DNA of 63,900 bases from Candidatus Didemnitutus sp. (lineage in GTDB: Bacteria > Verrucomicrobiota > Verrucomicrobiia > Opitutales > Opitutaceae). The position numbers and the translations under genes are program-made. Under the pieces are notes generated by a model. The model made no database searches. It was not told where the DNA came from and saw only the letters and a list, made by a program, of their open reading frames with translations. Of the stretch, positions 40,261-48,394 are shown one piece after another. Positions within the stretch are counted from its first letter, which is position 1, and each line of letters starts with the position of its first letter. The DNA is taken from the NCBI GenBank assembly GCA_023701285.1, contig JAMPXH010000007.1:1-63900 (forward strand), written 5' to 3'.

Positions 40261-43200
40261 ATGGCCCACGCCGCGATCCCGCCTTTGAATCAGGAACAAC
40301 GCCGTCACTTGCTGCGCACGATGCTCGAGAGCCGTCTCGGCGATCTGCGCGAGGAAAACCTGAACCGGCAGGGCAAGGGGCATTTCCACGTCTCCGGGCG
40401 CGGCCACGAGGCGCTGTGCGCCCTCGGCGCGCAGCTGCGCGCGGGCGACTACGTCGTGCCGTATTACCGCGACCGCGGCCTCGTGATGGGGCGCGGCCTC
40501 GGCACGCGCCACCTCGCGCTGGAGTATTTCGCCAAGCGCGAGTCCGTCTCCCGCGGCCGCATGATGCCGTCGCATTTCTCCTGCCGGGCGTTGAACATCG
40601 TCACCGTCTCCACGCCGCTCGGTGCGCAGCTGCTGCCCGCGTGCGGCATCGCCTGGGGCCTGCAGCTCGACGGCAAGGACGGCGTGGTCGTCACCACGAT
40701 CGGCGACGCCGCCACGCGCCAGGGCGATTTCTACGAAGCCGTCGCCTTCGCGGCGGAGCGCAAGCTGCCCGTGCTCTTCATCGTCGAGGACAACGCCTAC
40801 GGCATCTCCACGCCGACGCGGAAGACCAACCCGCTCGCGCTCGACGTGCTCAACCGCGCGCAGTGGCGCGCCGTCGACGGGCACGACATCGAGGCCGTGC
40901 ACGCCGCCACGCAGGAGGCGCTCGCCCAGCTCCGCGCCGGCGGCGGTCCGGTCTTCCTCTGGTGTCAGGTGGAGCGGCTCTCCAGCCACACGAGTTCCGA
41001 CGACCACACGCTCTACCGCTCGAAGGAGGACATCGCGGCGATGGAGCGGCGCGATCCCATCCGCGTGCTCCGCGACCGCATGATCGCGGCCGGCGAGCTG
41101 ACCGCGGCGGAGTTCACGCGGCTCGAGGAGGAGATCAAGGAGCGCGTGCGCGCCGAATACGCCGCCGCCGAACAGGCCGAGGATCCGCGCGCCGACGAGC
41201 TGTTCCACGAGGTCACCGGCCCGCTGCCAGAGCTGGACGAGGAATTGTTCAAGCCCGGCAGCTACCGCATGGGCGACCTCATCAACCGCACGCTCCGCGC
41301 CGGCCTCGACGCCGAGCCGGGTCGCATGATCTTCGGCGAGGATGTGGAGGACCCGAAGGGTGGCGTCTTCCGCCTCACGCAGAAGCTCTCGACGGATTTT
41401 CCGGAGCAGGTGTTCAACTCGCCGCTGGCCGAGTCGACGATCGTCGGCGTCGCGGGCGGCCTCGCGCTCTACGGCCGCCGGCCGGTGTTCGAGCTGCAGT
41501 TCATCGATTTCAGTTTCCCCGGTTTCAACCAGGTCGTGTCGAACCTCGCCAACATCCGCTGGCGCTCGAACGGCGAGTGGAAGGTGCCGGCCGTGTTCTA
41601 CGCGCCCTACGGCGCCTACCTGCCCGGCGGCTCGCTCTGGCATTCGCAGGCCAACGAGGCCGCTTACGCGCATTTCCCCGGCATCAACATCGTCATCCCG
41701 TCCACGCCCGAGGATGCGGCCGGCCTGCTCTGGACCGCGATGCACAGCGAGGACATCACCTTCTTCCTCGCGCCGAAGCACATGCTCTGGGCCGAGCGCG
41801 CCAGCGCCACACCGATCCGTTCGATCCCGCTCGGCCGCGCTCGCGTCGTCACCGAGGGCGAGGACCTCACACTTGTCGCCTGGGGCAACACGGTGGAGAA
41901 GGCGCAGGAGGCCATTGCCGAGCTGCAGGGCGAGGTCAGCGTCGAGTTGATCGACCTGCGCTCCATCGTGCCGTGGGACAAGGAAACGCTCGCCTCGTCC
42001 GTCCGCAAGACCGGCCGCCTCATCGTCGTGCAGGAGGACACCGAAGCTTGCTCCGTCGGCCAGATGATCATCCAGCACCTCACGGGCCGGCCCGAGATCT
42101 TCGCCGCGTTGAAAGCGCCGCCGACGCTCGTGACGAAGGGCAACGTGATGATCGGCTACAATCCGATCTACGAATACGCCGCGCTGCCCGACGTGCCGCG
42201 CATCGTCGACGCCATCTGGCAAAGCGTCTCCGTCGATCTCGCCCGCGGCGCCGCCACCCCGGCCCGCGCCGTGCCCGCCACGCCGCCCCCGGCACCCGCG
42301 CCGGCCCGGCCCGTCGACACGCATGCGCCGCAAAACACCGTCATCGCCGGCACGCACGACATCCTCGTGCGCGTGCCGATCATGGGCGAGGGCCTGCGCT
42401 CGGCCAAGGTCGTCGCGCTGAACAAGCAGCCCGGCGACGCGATCAAGCACGACGAGGTGCTCTGCGAACTCGAGACGGACAAGGCCGTCTACCCGGTCGA
42501 GTCCTCGTTTGCCGGCCGGTTGAAGGAGTGGCGCATCCGGCTCGATGACACCGTGCTCATCGGCCAGGAGATCGCGCTCGTCACCGGCGATGCGGCCAGC
42601 GTGGCCGGCCTGCCGGTCGAAGGCGCGGCCAAGCCCGCCGCCGCTCCGGCCGCGCCCCGGCCCGCCGCCGCTCCGGCCGCGCCCCGGCCCGCGCCCACCG
42701 TGGCGAAAACGTCACCCGCTGCGCCCGCCGTCGCGAGCGCGCCCGTCGCATCCTCTTCCTCCATGAAAGGCAACGTCCGCCCGCCCGCGCTACCTCCCGC
42801 CATCACCAAGCGACTCGATGCGGTCGTCCCTGCGAACATGCTGATGGACGTGCGCTGGGATGCGCTCCGCGCCGCGCGCGAAGCGGCGAAGCAGCGCCTC
42901 GGCAAGGACGCGCCCTCGCCCTCGGCGTTGATGGCGTGGTGCGTCACGCGCGCGCAGGAGAAGCACGCGGCGTTCCGCTGCCTCGCGGCCAAGGACGGCG
43001 CGATTTACGAGCAGGCCGACTTCGACCAGGGCGTGGCCGTGGCGCTCGAGGGCGACCGGCTCGCGACTGCGGCGATCGCGGCGGCGAACCGGCTCTCTTT
43101 CGCGGATTTCTGCGCCGCCTATCAGCGCGCCATCGAGGAGACGCGTGCCGGCAAGATCGTCGACGTGCAGGCTCCGCTCAACATCACCAGTCTCGGTGCG

Positions 43201-43425
43201 TTCGGCGTCGAGTGCGCGACGCCCATCGTGGTGCCGCCGGCCGTGGGCACGCTCTTCATCGGCACGGCGCACGAGCGCATGGTGAACGACGGCGGCGTCA
43301 TCCATCCCTGCGAAGTCGTCACGCTCTCGCTCACCTTCGATCACAAGGTCGTGAACGGCGCCGGCGCGGCGGCGTTCATGCAGGACGTGAAGCGCGAGTT
43401 CGAGACGTTCCGCCTGCCGGCCTGA
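40261..43425 (+). CDS. Single-chain 2-oxoacid dehydrogenase: E1-alpha, E1-beta and lipoyl-E2 fused
   Basis: 1054 residues. E1-alpha (about 10-320) has the TPP motif IGDAATRQGDFYEAV…EDNAYG (148-181). E1-beta (about 335-660) has the IFGEDVEDPKGGVF and FNSPLAESTIVGVAGG signatures. A Pro/Ala linker leads to one lipoyl domain (about 698-778) with lipoylation site K741 (ELETDKAVYP). A second Ala/Pro linker carries PAAAPAAPR twice (792-809). The acyltransferase domain (about 843-1052) has NITSLGAFG and the active-site region FDHKVVNGAGAAAF, with H1028. No peripheral subunit-binding domain is visible between lipoyl and catalytic parts. The branched-chain 2-oxoacid is the likeliest substrate by context. 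E3 is not encoded in the window. Confidence 0.93.
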   Translation: MAHAAIPPLNQEQRRHLLRTMLESRLGDLREENLNRQGKGHFHVSGRGHEALCALGAQLRAGDYVVPYYRDRGLVMGRGLGTRHLALEYFAKRESVSRGRMMPSHFSCRALNIVTVSTPLGAQLLPACGIAWGLQLDGKDGVVVTTIGDAATRQGDFYEAVAFAAERKLPVLFIVEDNAYGISTPTRKTNPLALDVLNRAQWRAVDGHDIEAVHAATQEALAQLRAGGGPVFLWCQVERLSSHTSSDDHTLYRSKEDIAAMERRDPIRVLRDRMIAAGELTAAEFTRLEEEIKERVRAEYAAAEQAEDPRADELFHEVTGPLPELDEELFKPGSYRMGDLINRTLRAGLDAEPGRMIFGEDVEDPKGGVFRLTQKLSTDFPEQVFNSPLAESTIVGVAGGLALYGRRPVFELQFIDFSFPGFNQVVSNLANIRWRSNGEWKVPAVFYAPYGAYLPGGSLWHSQANEAAYAHFPGINIVIPSTPEDAAGLLWTAMHSEDITFFLAPKHMLWAERASATPIRSIPLGRARVVTEGEDLTLVAWGNTVEKAQEAIAELQGEVSVELIDLRSIVPWDKETLASSVRKTGRLIVVQEDTEACSVGQMIIQHLTGRPEIFAALKAPPTLVTKGNVMIGYNPIYEYAALPDVPRIVDAIWQSVSVDLARGAATPARAVPATPPPAPAPARPVDTHAPQNTVIAGTHDILVRVPIMGEGLRSAKVVALNKQPGDAIKHDEVLCELETDKAVYPVESSFAGRLKEWRIRLDDTVLIGQEIALVTGDAASVAGLPVEGAAKPAAAPAAPRPAAAPAAPRPAPTVAKTSPAAPAVASAPVASSSSMKGNVRPPALPPAITKRLDAVVPANMLMDVRWDALRAAREAAKQRLGKDAPSPSALMAWCVTRAQEKHAAFRCLAAKDGAIYEQADFDQGVAVALEGDRLATAAIAAANRLSFADFCAAYQRAIEETRAGKIVDVQAPLNITSLGAFGVECATPIVVPPAVGTLFIGTAHERMVNDGGVIHPCEVVTLSLTFDHKVVNGAGAAAFMQDVKREFETFRLPA

Positions 43426-43556
43426 GTCGGGATCATGCCGGAGGTGGGCGTCGGTGTCCCGACCGACGCCTGTCGCCGCCGGGACAGCGGCGACCACCCC
43501 CCTTGTCAGAAGCTCATCAGTCGGGAGTGGTGTCCAACTGCATGAGTCCGGTCGAG
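43422..43556. repeat. Dispersed 135-base element, copy 3 (inverted, diverged)
   Basis: Opposite orientation to copies 1 and 2. It begins with CTGAG, whose TGA is the stop of the E1-E2 fusion, then TCGGGATCATGC; the far end reads GCATGAGTCCGG-TCGAG. Both internal hairpins persist (GGCGTCGG…CCGACGCC and GTCGCCGC…GCGGCGAC at 43472-43494). More substitutions than between copies 1 and 2. Confidence 0.75.
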
Positions 43557-43617
43557 TCGCGCCGGTGCGGCCAGCGGCGGCGTTTCGGCGTGAGGGCCCG
43601 CGCCCCGGGGCAGCGGT

Positions 43618-44004
43618 CTACGCGAGTCGCTCGACGGTGTGCTCGGCGTTCCGGAGCGTGCGCACGGCGTCCTCCACTTGCGCCTGTTTCACGAGCACGT
43701 AGTCGGTGTCGAAGGTCGAGTGCGCGAGGATGCTGATGCGCGAGAAGGCGAGGGGATCGAGGACGGAGGACAGGATGCCCGTCTCGGTGAAATTGAACGG
43801 TCCGCGGAGCTTGAAGAGGCGCCAGCCGGCCTCGTGTTTCACCGTGGCCGGGATCTGCGCGGCGGGGCAGAGGAGAGAGAGCTCGTCGGTGGTGCGGGTC
43901 GTTGCGCTGAAGACAGTGGAGCGGGCCCAGTCGGGGATCGCGGCGTCGGCGGGCAGGCGGGCGATCGCGAACTCGCCGGGCAGGAGCTGGATGACGAGCG
44001 GCAT
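43618..44004 (-). CDS. ACT-domain protein (COG3603-like)
   Basis: 128 residues from ATG 44004 (MPLVIQLLPGEFAIARLPADAAIPDWA). It contains a paired ACT-type fold (ELSLLCPAAQIPATVKHEAGWRLFKLRG, then ETGILSSVLDPLAFSRISILAHSTFDTDYVLVK). Family members are small ligand-binding proteins thought to sense amino acids; the ligand is not known. A GTG 39 bases upstream (44043) is a possible longer start. Convergent with the fusion gene; the gap is occupied by repeat copy 3. Confidence 0.8.
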   Translation of the reverse strand: MPLVIQLLPGEFAIARLPADAAIPDWARSTVFSATTRTTDELSLLCPAAQIPATVKHEAGWRLFKLRGPFNFTETGILSSVLDPLAFSRISILAHSTFDTDYVLVKQAQVEDAVRTLRNAEHTVERLA

Positions 44005-44100
44005 GAAGTCAGCCAAGCGCGCGGCGAGTGGCTCCGCAAGCACGCGGGCTGTATCAAGCGCGGCGCCGCGCCCGGAGCGTGCGAGGAACGAAATGCGGGC

Positions 44101-44132
44101 AAAAAAAGACCCGCGCCGGGTGGGCGCGGGTC
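44101..44132 (-). terminator. Intrinsic terminator of the mla operon
   Basis: On the minus strand: GACCCGCGCC, loop CACCC, GGCGCGGGTC, followed by TTTTTTT. Perfect 10-bp stem; it lies 50 bases past the mlaD stop. Confidence 0.92.
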
Positions 44133-44181
44133 GGAAGAGGGAGAACGTTGCTGACGGCGCGATGGGCGCGGCGGGTTTGAT

Positions 44182-45171
44182 TTAGAACAGCGCGTTGGCG
44201 ACGACGCCGACGGCGGTGATCGGGCCGGTGTCGCCCATGCCTTCGAGCGCGCGGTCGGCTTTCTTCACGACGCTCTGGATCTCGCGATACATGGAGTCGT
44301 CGACGAGAAGCTTGCCGAGCGTGCCCTCGCCGTTGTTCAGCTTCTGGGAGAGCTCGCGGATGTTGTTCATCGAGAGCTTCAGGTTCTGGGCGGTGGCGTC
44401 GTCGTAGAGCAGGACGCCGAGGGTGCCCTTGCCGGCCTTGACGTCGGCGACGATGGCGCGGGTGTCGCCGAGGAAGAGCTTGGCGTCGGCCGCGGCGGTC
44501 TTGATCTCGCCGACGGCGCCGAGGAGCTCGTCGTGGAGCGTGGGGTCGTTGACGAGTTTGCCGAGCGTGCCTTCGCCGTTGCGGAGCTTGGCGGTGATGT
44601 CCTGGAGGTTGGCGATGGTCTCGGTGAGCTTGGGGCCGTTGGCGTCGACGAGCTGGTCGATCTTGCCGAAGAGCGAGCCGGAGCCGCCCTTGCCGCCGAG
44701 GGCCTGGCCGATGTTGTCGGCGACGCCTTCGAGCTTGGCGCCGAGGGATCCGAGTTGGGAAATGACCTCGCCGATGTCGACGGTGTTCTTGGTGCGGATC
44801 TCCGCGCCGTCGGCGAGCATCGTGGCGGATTGGCCGAAGGAGACGGCGAGGTGCTGGCTGCCGAGGAGGCTGGAGGTCTCGACGGAGGCGACGGCGTCAT
44901 CGGGGATGCGGACGGTGCGGTCGATGGTGAGCACGGCCTCGACGCGTTGCTGGCCGAGGCGCGTGGCCTTCACCGTGCCGATCTTCACGCCGGCCATGAG
45001 GACCTCGTCGCCGGTCTTGAGGCCCTTGAGGTTGGCGAAGGGGGCGATGACGGTGTAGCCCTGCGGGCGGAAGACCTGGCCGCCGCTGAGGGATTCGAAG
45101 GTGATCCAGGCGAGCGCGCAGCCGAGAAGGAAAAAGAGGCCCACGCGAATGGATTGTTGGGTGCTGTTCAT
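44182..45171 (-). CDS. mlaD: MlaD-type MCE protein
   Basis: 329 residues. One N-terminal membrane helix (about 9-27, VGLFFLLGCALAWITFESL), then a single MCE domain (about 36-115: GYTVIAPFANLKGLKTGDEVLMAGVKIGTV…SLLGSQHLAVSFG), then a helical periplasmic tail with repeated NGEGTLGKL-type units (about 195-300). It is the substrate-binding ring subunit of a lipid transporter at the inner membrane. Starts one base after mlaF ends. Longer than E. coli MlaD (183), because of the tail. Terminator at 44101. Confidence 0.92.
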   Translation of the reverse strand: MNSTQQSIRVGLFFLLGCALAWITFESLSGGQVFRPQGYTVIAPFANLKGLKTGDEVLMAGVKIGTVKATRLGQQRVEAVLTIDRTVRIPDDAVASVETSSLLGSQHLAVSFGQSATMLADGAEIRTKNTVDIGEVISQLGSLGAKLEGVADNIGQALGGKGGSGSLFGKIDQLVDANGPKLTETIANLQDITAKLRNGEGTLGKLVNDPTLHDELLGAVGEIKTAAADAKLFLGDTRAIVADVKAGKGTLGVLLYDDATAQNLKLSMNNIRELSQKLNNGEGTLGKLLVDDSMYREIQSVVKKADRALEGMGDTGPITAVGVVANALF

Positions 45172-45172
45172 G

Positions 45173-45970
45173 TCAGGAGTTCTCCAGTTGTTTGAAACGG
45201 GGGTTCTTGAGGTCGATGACGGGGCTCAGGAAGTTGGCGATGGCGGGGTCCTTCGGCGCGCGGAAGTCCGCGGGCGTGCCCTGGGCCTGGATGCGGCCGT
45301 CGATGAGGATGGCGATGCGGTCGGCGATGCTGAGGGCGAGATCGCGGTCGTGGGTGACGACGATGCTGGTGACGGCGGTCTGCTCGCGGAGGGTGGCGAT
45401 GATCTCGCTGATCGTGGCGCCCATGACGGGGTCGAGCTCGGAGGTCGGCTCGTCGTAGATGAGGAGCTGGGGCTCCATCACGAGGGCGCGGGCGATGGCG
45501 ACGCGCTTCTTCATGCCGCCGGAGAGTTCGGACGGGTATTTCTTCACCGCCTTCTCGAGCGAAAGGATGGAGAGGGCGTGCATCACGCGCTCGCGGATGC
45601 CGGCCTCGTTGCAGAGGCGGTGTTCGCGGAGGTAGAGGGCGAGGTTGTCGTAGACGGTGAGGGAGTTGAAGAGCGCGCCGGCCTGGAAGACGAGGGCGAG
45701 GTGGACCTTCTCGCGCGTGGCGGGATCGGCGGCGTCGAAGGCGCCGATGCGCACTTCGCCGCTCGTGGCGCATTCGAGGCCGGCGATGTGTTTCACGAGC
45801 ACGCTCTTGCCGGAGCCGCTCGGGCCCATGATGCAGAAGATTTCGCCGGGCTGGATGTCGAGGCTGACGTCGTGCAGGACGGTGGTGGAGCCGAACTGCT
45901 TCGTGAGGTTCGCGATGGTGACGCCGAAGGTCTTGTCGGCGAGCGAAGGAGCGGAGGAGGTGGGGCTCAT
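45173..45970 (-). CDS. mlaF: MlaF-type ABC ATPase
   Basis: 265 residues. Walker A GPSGSGKSVLVKHI, signature LSGGMKKRVAIARAL, Walker B LLIYDEPTSELDP, and switch His in IVVTHDRDLA. It powers the MlaE permease. The N-terminal extension (SPTSSAPSLADKTF) is not conserved. Four bases separate it from mlaE and one from mlaD, so this is a compact operon. No mlaB (STAS) gene follows. Confidence 0.94.
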   Translation of the reverse strand: MSPTSSAPSLADKTFGVTIANLTKQFGSTTVLHDVSLDIQPGEIFCIMGPSGSGKSVLVKHIAGLECATSGEVRIGAFDAADPATREKVHLALVFQAGALFNSLTVYDNLALYLREHRLCNEAGIRERVMHALSILSLEKAVKKYPSELSGGMKKRVAIARALVMEPQLLIYDEPTSELDPVMGATISEIIATLREQTAVTSIVVTHDRDLALSIADRIAILIDGRIQAQGTPADFRAPKDPAIANFLSPVIDLKNPRFKQLENS

Positions 45971-45974
45971 GGCT

Positions 45975-46727
45975 TCAGAGGAGGGCCTTGGTCACGAAGT
46001 AATCGAGGACCAGGATGAGGATGAGCGAGGAGACGACGGCCTTGGTGACGGACATGCCGATCTCGCGCGGGCCGCCGCGGGTGTTGAGGCCGATGTAGCA
46101 GCAGACGAGGACGACGACGAAGCCGAAGACCTCGGCCTTCACGAGGCCGTCCCACACGTCCTTCCACTCCATGTAGCGCTTGAGCGCGGCGAAGTAGGCC
46201 TCGTTGTCGACGGAGATGAAGGTGGTGTATTGGCTGACGAGCGCGCCGCCATACCAGCCGCAGAGGTTGGCGATGAGCGTGAGCACGGGCATCATGAACA
46301 GCACGGCGGCGAGGCGCGGCAGCACGAGCATGCGCTCGGGCGGGATGTTCATGGTCACGAGCGCGTCGATCTCCTGGTAAACCTTCATCGAGGCGAGCTC
46401 GGCGGTGATGGCGGAGCCGACGCGGCCGGCGAGGAGGATGGCGACCATGACGGGGCCGAGCTCGCGGACGAGGGAGAGGCCGACGAGGGAGCCGATGAAC
46501 TGCTTGGCGCCGAAGTTCTGCATCGAGTAGCCGGCCTGGAGCGCAAGCACGCTGCCGATGAAGAAGCTCAGGATGGTGACGATCGGCAACGAGGTGTAGC
46601 CGATGAGGAAGCACTGCTCGATGAAGCGCCGGGCCTGGTGGCGCAGCGTGGGCACGTGCCGCGCGGTGCGCGCGGCGAGCAGCACGACGCCGCCGATGTG
46701 CCCAAGGATGAGGTTGAGCTGGTTCAT
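45975..46727 (-). CDS. mlaE: MlaE-type lipid-transport permease
   Basis: 250-residue MlaE/YrbE permease: FLIGYTSLPIVTILSFFIGSVLALQAGYSMQNFGAKQFIGSLVGLSLVRELGPVMVAILLAGRVGSAITAELASMKVYQEIDAL is the family core and the protein ends in two membrane helices. Its ATG overlaps the stop of the upstream repeat protein (46724-46727, ATGA), which shows coupling. I reject longer starts, as the upstream frame overlaps the repeat protein. Confidence 0.93.
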   Translation of the reverse strand: MNQLNLILGHIGGVVLLAARTARHVPTLRHQARRFIEQCFLIGYTSLPIVTILSFFIGSVLALQAGYSMQNFGAKQFIGSLVGLSLVRELGPVMVAILLAGRVGSAITAELASMKVYQEIDALVTMNIPPERMLVLPRLAAVLFMMPVLTLIANLCGWYGGALVSQYTTFISVDNEAYFAALKRYMEWKDVWDGLVKAEVFGFVVVLVCCYIGLNTRGGPREIGMSVTKAVVSSLILILVLDYFVTKALL

Positions 46728-48196
46728 GGGGAGGAGGCCGCGGCGCCGGGGGTGGCGTTCGGGCGGGAGAAATCGAAGGCGGAGAACTGCCAGCGGCGTT
46801 CGCCGGCCGCGCGGCGCCAGCTGAGCAACCCGGCGCCGAGCGTGATGCGCGAGCCCTGCGTCGTGTGCTGCGCGCCGTAGAGCGGGCCGAGGTGGAATTC
46901 GCTCTCCTGCGACGTGCGCCGGCGCGTGACGGCGCTCCAGAGGAACGACCAGCGGACATCGTCCGGCGCGCGCTGATCGTAGCGGTAGAGGGCGAAGAGC
47001 GGCGTGTAGAGCTGACGCACGGGATCGTCGTGCGGGAAGAAAACCTCGAGCGGGCTGAGCAGCTGGAGCTGGCGGCGGCCGGCGCCGTTGTCCCACACGC
47101 TGACGAGGGGCCAGAGGTGTTTCTTGTAAGCCGGCGCGGCGGCCGGGTTGGCCAGGCTGCGCTGCACGTTGGCCCAGTAGAGGAAGACGAGGAACTGGTG
47201 GCGCTCCTGCGCGACGCCCTCGCCCTGCCATGCGCCGCGGCGGTAGAGCGGCCAGAGGAGCCAGGTCTTGTCGTAACCCTTCGCGACCGAGTGCGTGTAG
47301 AACGGCGCCCAGCGGTTCACGTGGCGCGTCTCGCCGCGGCCCTGCACGAGGAAGGGCCAGAGGTAACGCGTCTCGCGGTAGGCCTGCGCTGCCGGTGCGG
47401 TGCGCTCGGTGTGTCCGAAGAAGGGCCAGAGGTAATTCTCGTTGCGGTAACCCGGCGCGGTGTCGCGCGTGTAGAACGGCAGCACGCCGATGCTCGTGTG
47501 GACGCCGTCCTCGCGCGTGCGCTCCTGCCGGTGGAGCAGCGGCCACAGTGCGAACTGCTGCCGGTAATCGCCTTCGCGTCCGCGCGAGCCGGCGAGCGGC
47601 CACAGCTCGAAACCGTGGTGCCCGTTGCCGTCGACGAGGCGCACGAAAGGCCACGGCGCATGTGTCGTCTCGCGGCCGTCGCGCGCGGTGACGTGCGCAT
47701 AGAGCGGGAACAGGCGCCAGGTGAGCTCGTCCTTGCCGAAGCGGTGCTTGATGGTGCCGCTGAGCGGGAAGAAGGCTCGATAGCTGGTCTCGGGCTCGCT
47801 GGTCGTGCGCGAGAAATAGAACGGCCACACGTCGAAGCCGCCCGTGGCTGCGCCGTCCGCGGCGGTGGTGCGGCGCGAGTTGACGAGCCGGAAGAGCGAG
47901 AAGGACGCGTCGTGTTCGCCCGTGCGTTGCCAGCTCAACAGCGGATAGAGCACGTGACCCTGTTCGCCGGCCGCGGTCTTCTGCCAGAGAAAGAACGGCC
48001 GCCACACCTGCGTCTCGGCGCCGGCTTTCCCCGTGCGTTGCACGAGCAACGGCCCGAGCGCCTGCGCCGCCGTGACCTCACCCGTGCGCTCGTCCTCCTG
48101 CCCGACCCAGAACGGCCACGCGTTGCGCTCCGCGGCGCGGGCGGGAAGCGCCAGCGTCGCTGCGAGGAGCAGCCAGACGGCGGATCGGGAGTTCAT
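46724..48196 (-). CDS. Exported WPF/WPL-repeat protein heading the mla operon
   Basis: Family not recognised. 490 residues with a signal peptide (MNSRSAVWLLLAATLALPARAAE). The whole mature protein is built from about twenty short units of roughly 18-22 residues, each with a hydrophobic/aromatic core such as AWPFW, VWPFYF, PWPFV, LWPLA, LWPLLH, LWPFFG, LWPFLV, LWPLYR and LWPLV (nine exact WP[F/L] matches), separated by charged turns. That is the look of a long beta-hairpin array or beta barrel. It is coupled by ATGA overlap to mlaE. It may be an envelope or outer-membrane partner of the lipid transporter; no mlaA or mlaC gene is present. Inference only. Confidence 0.8.
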   Translation of the reverse strand: MNSRSAVWLLLAATLALPARAAERNAWPFWVGQEDERTGEVTAAQALGPLLVQRTGKAGAETQVWRPFFLWQKTAAGEQGHVLYPLLSWQRTGEHDASFSLFRLVNSRRTTAADGAATGGFDVWPFYFSRTTSEPETSYRAFFPLSGTIKHRFGKDELTWRLFPLYAHVTARDGRETTHAPWPFVRLVDGNGHHGFELWPLAGSRGREGDYRQQFALWPLLHRQERTREDGVHTSIGVLPFYTRDTAPGYRNENYLWPFFGHTERTAPAAQAYRETRYLWPFLVQGRGETRHVNRWAPFYTHSVAKGYDKTWLLWPLYRRGAWQGEGVAQERHQFLVFLYWANVQRSLANPAAAPAYKKHLWPLVSVWDNGAGRRQLQLLSPLEVFFPHDDPVRQLYTPLFALYRYDQRAPDDVRWSFLWSAVTRRRTSQESEFHLGPLYGAQHTTQGSRITLGAGLLSWRRAAGERRWQFSAFDFSRPNATPGAAASSP

Positions 48197-48212
48197 GCTG
48201 GGTGGAAAAGGT

Positions 48213-48260
48213 AAGGCATTGCCTTTGACTCGGAGCGGGCCAGTTAAGTGAAGGCATTGC
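48213..48260. promoter_or_regulatory. Direct repeat AAGGCATTGC between mla operon and rsmD
   Basis: AAGGCATTGC occurs at 48213-48222 and 48251-48260, 38 bases apart start to start. The first is part of the palindrome AAGGCA-T-TGCCTT. The second is followed by TTGAAC. They lie 17 and 55 bases upstream of the repeat-protein start, in the divergent gap, so they are operator candidates. Confidence 0.35.
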
Positions 48261-48337
48261 TTGAACGCCGACAGCTAATTCCGCGTCAAGTAAGGCGCAA
48301 CCAGTATGTTAAAACCGCCCCGCAGCCGAAGTGTTCC

Positions 48338-48358
48338 CCCGCACGACGTCCGTGCGGG
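48338..48358. promoter_or_regulatory. Hairpin in the rsmD leader
   Basis: CCCGCACG-ACGTC-CGTGCGGG, perfect 8-bp arms, about 36 bases before the rsmD ATG at 48395. Could be a 5'-leader structure. No T-run. Confidence 0.3.
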
Positions 48359-48394
48359 TCGATCCTGCCGCGCGCGGCGGGGGGAGGAGGGGTC

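Noticed and set aside
42640-42690. Direct DNA repeat inside the E1-E2 fusion gene
   Set aside because: It encodes the duplicated PAAAPAAPR of the flexible linker; typical for E2 linkers and not a mobile element.
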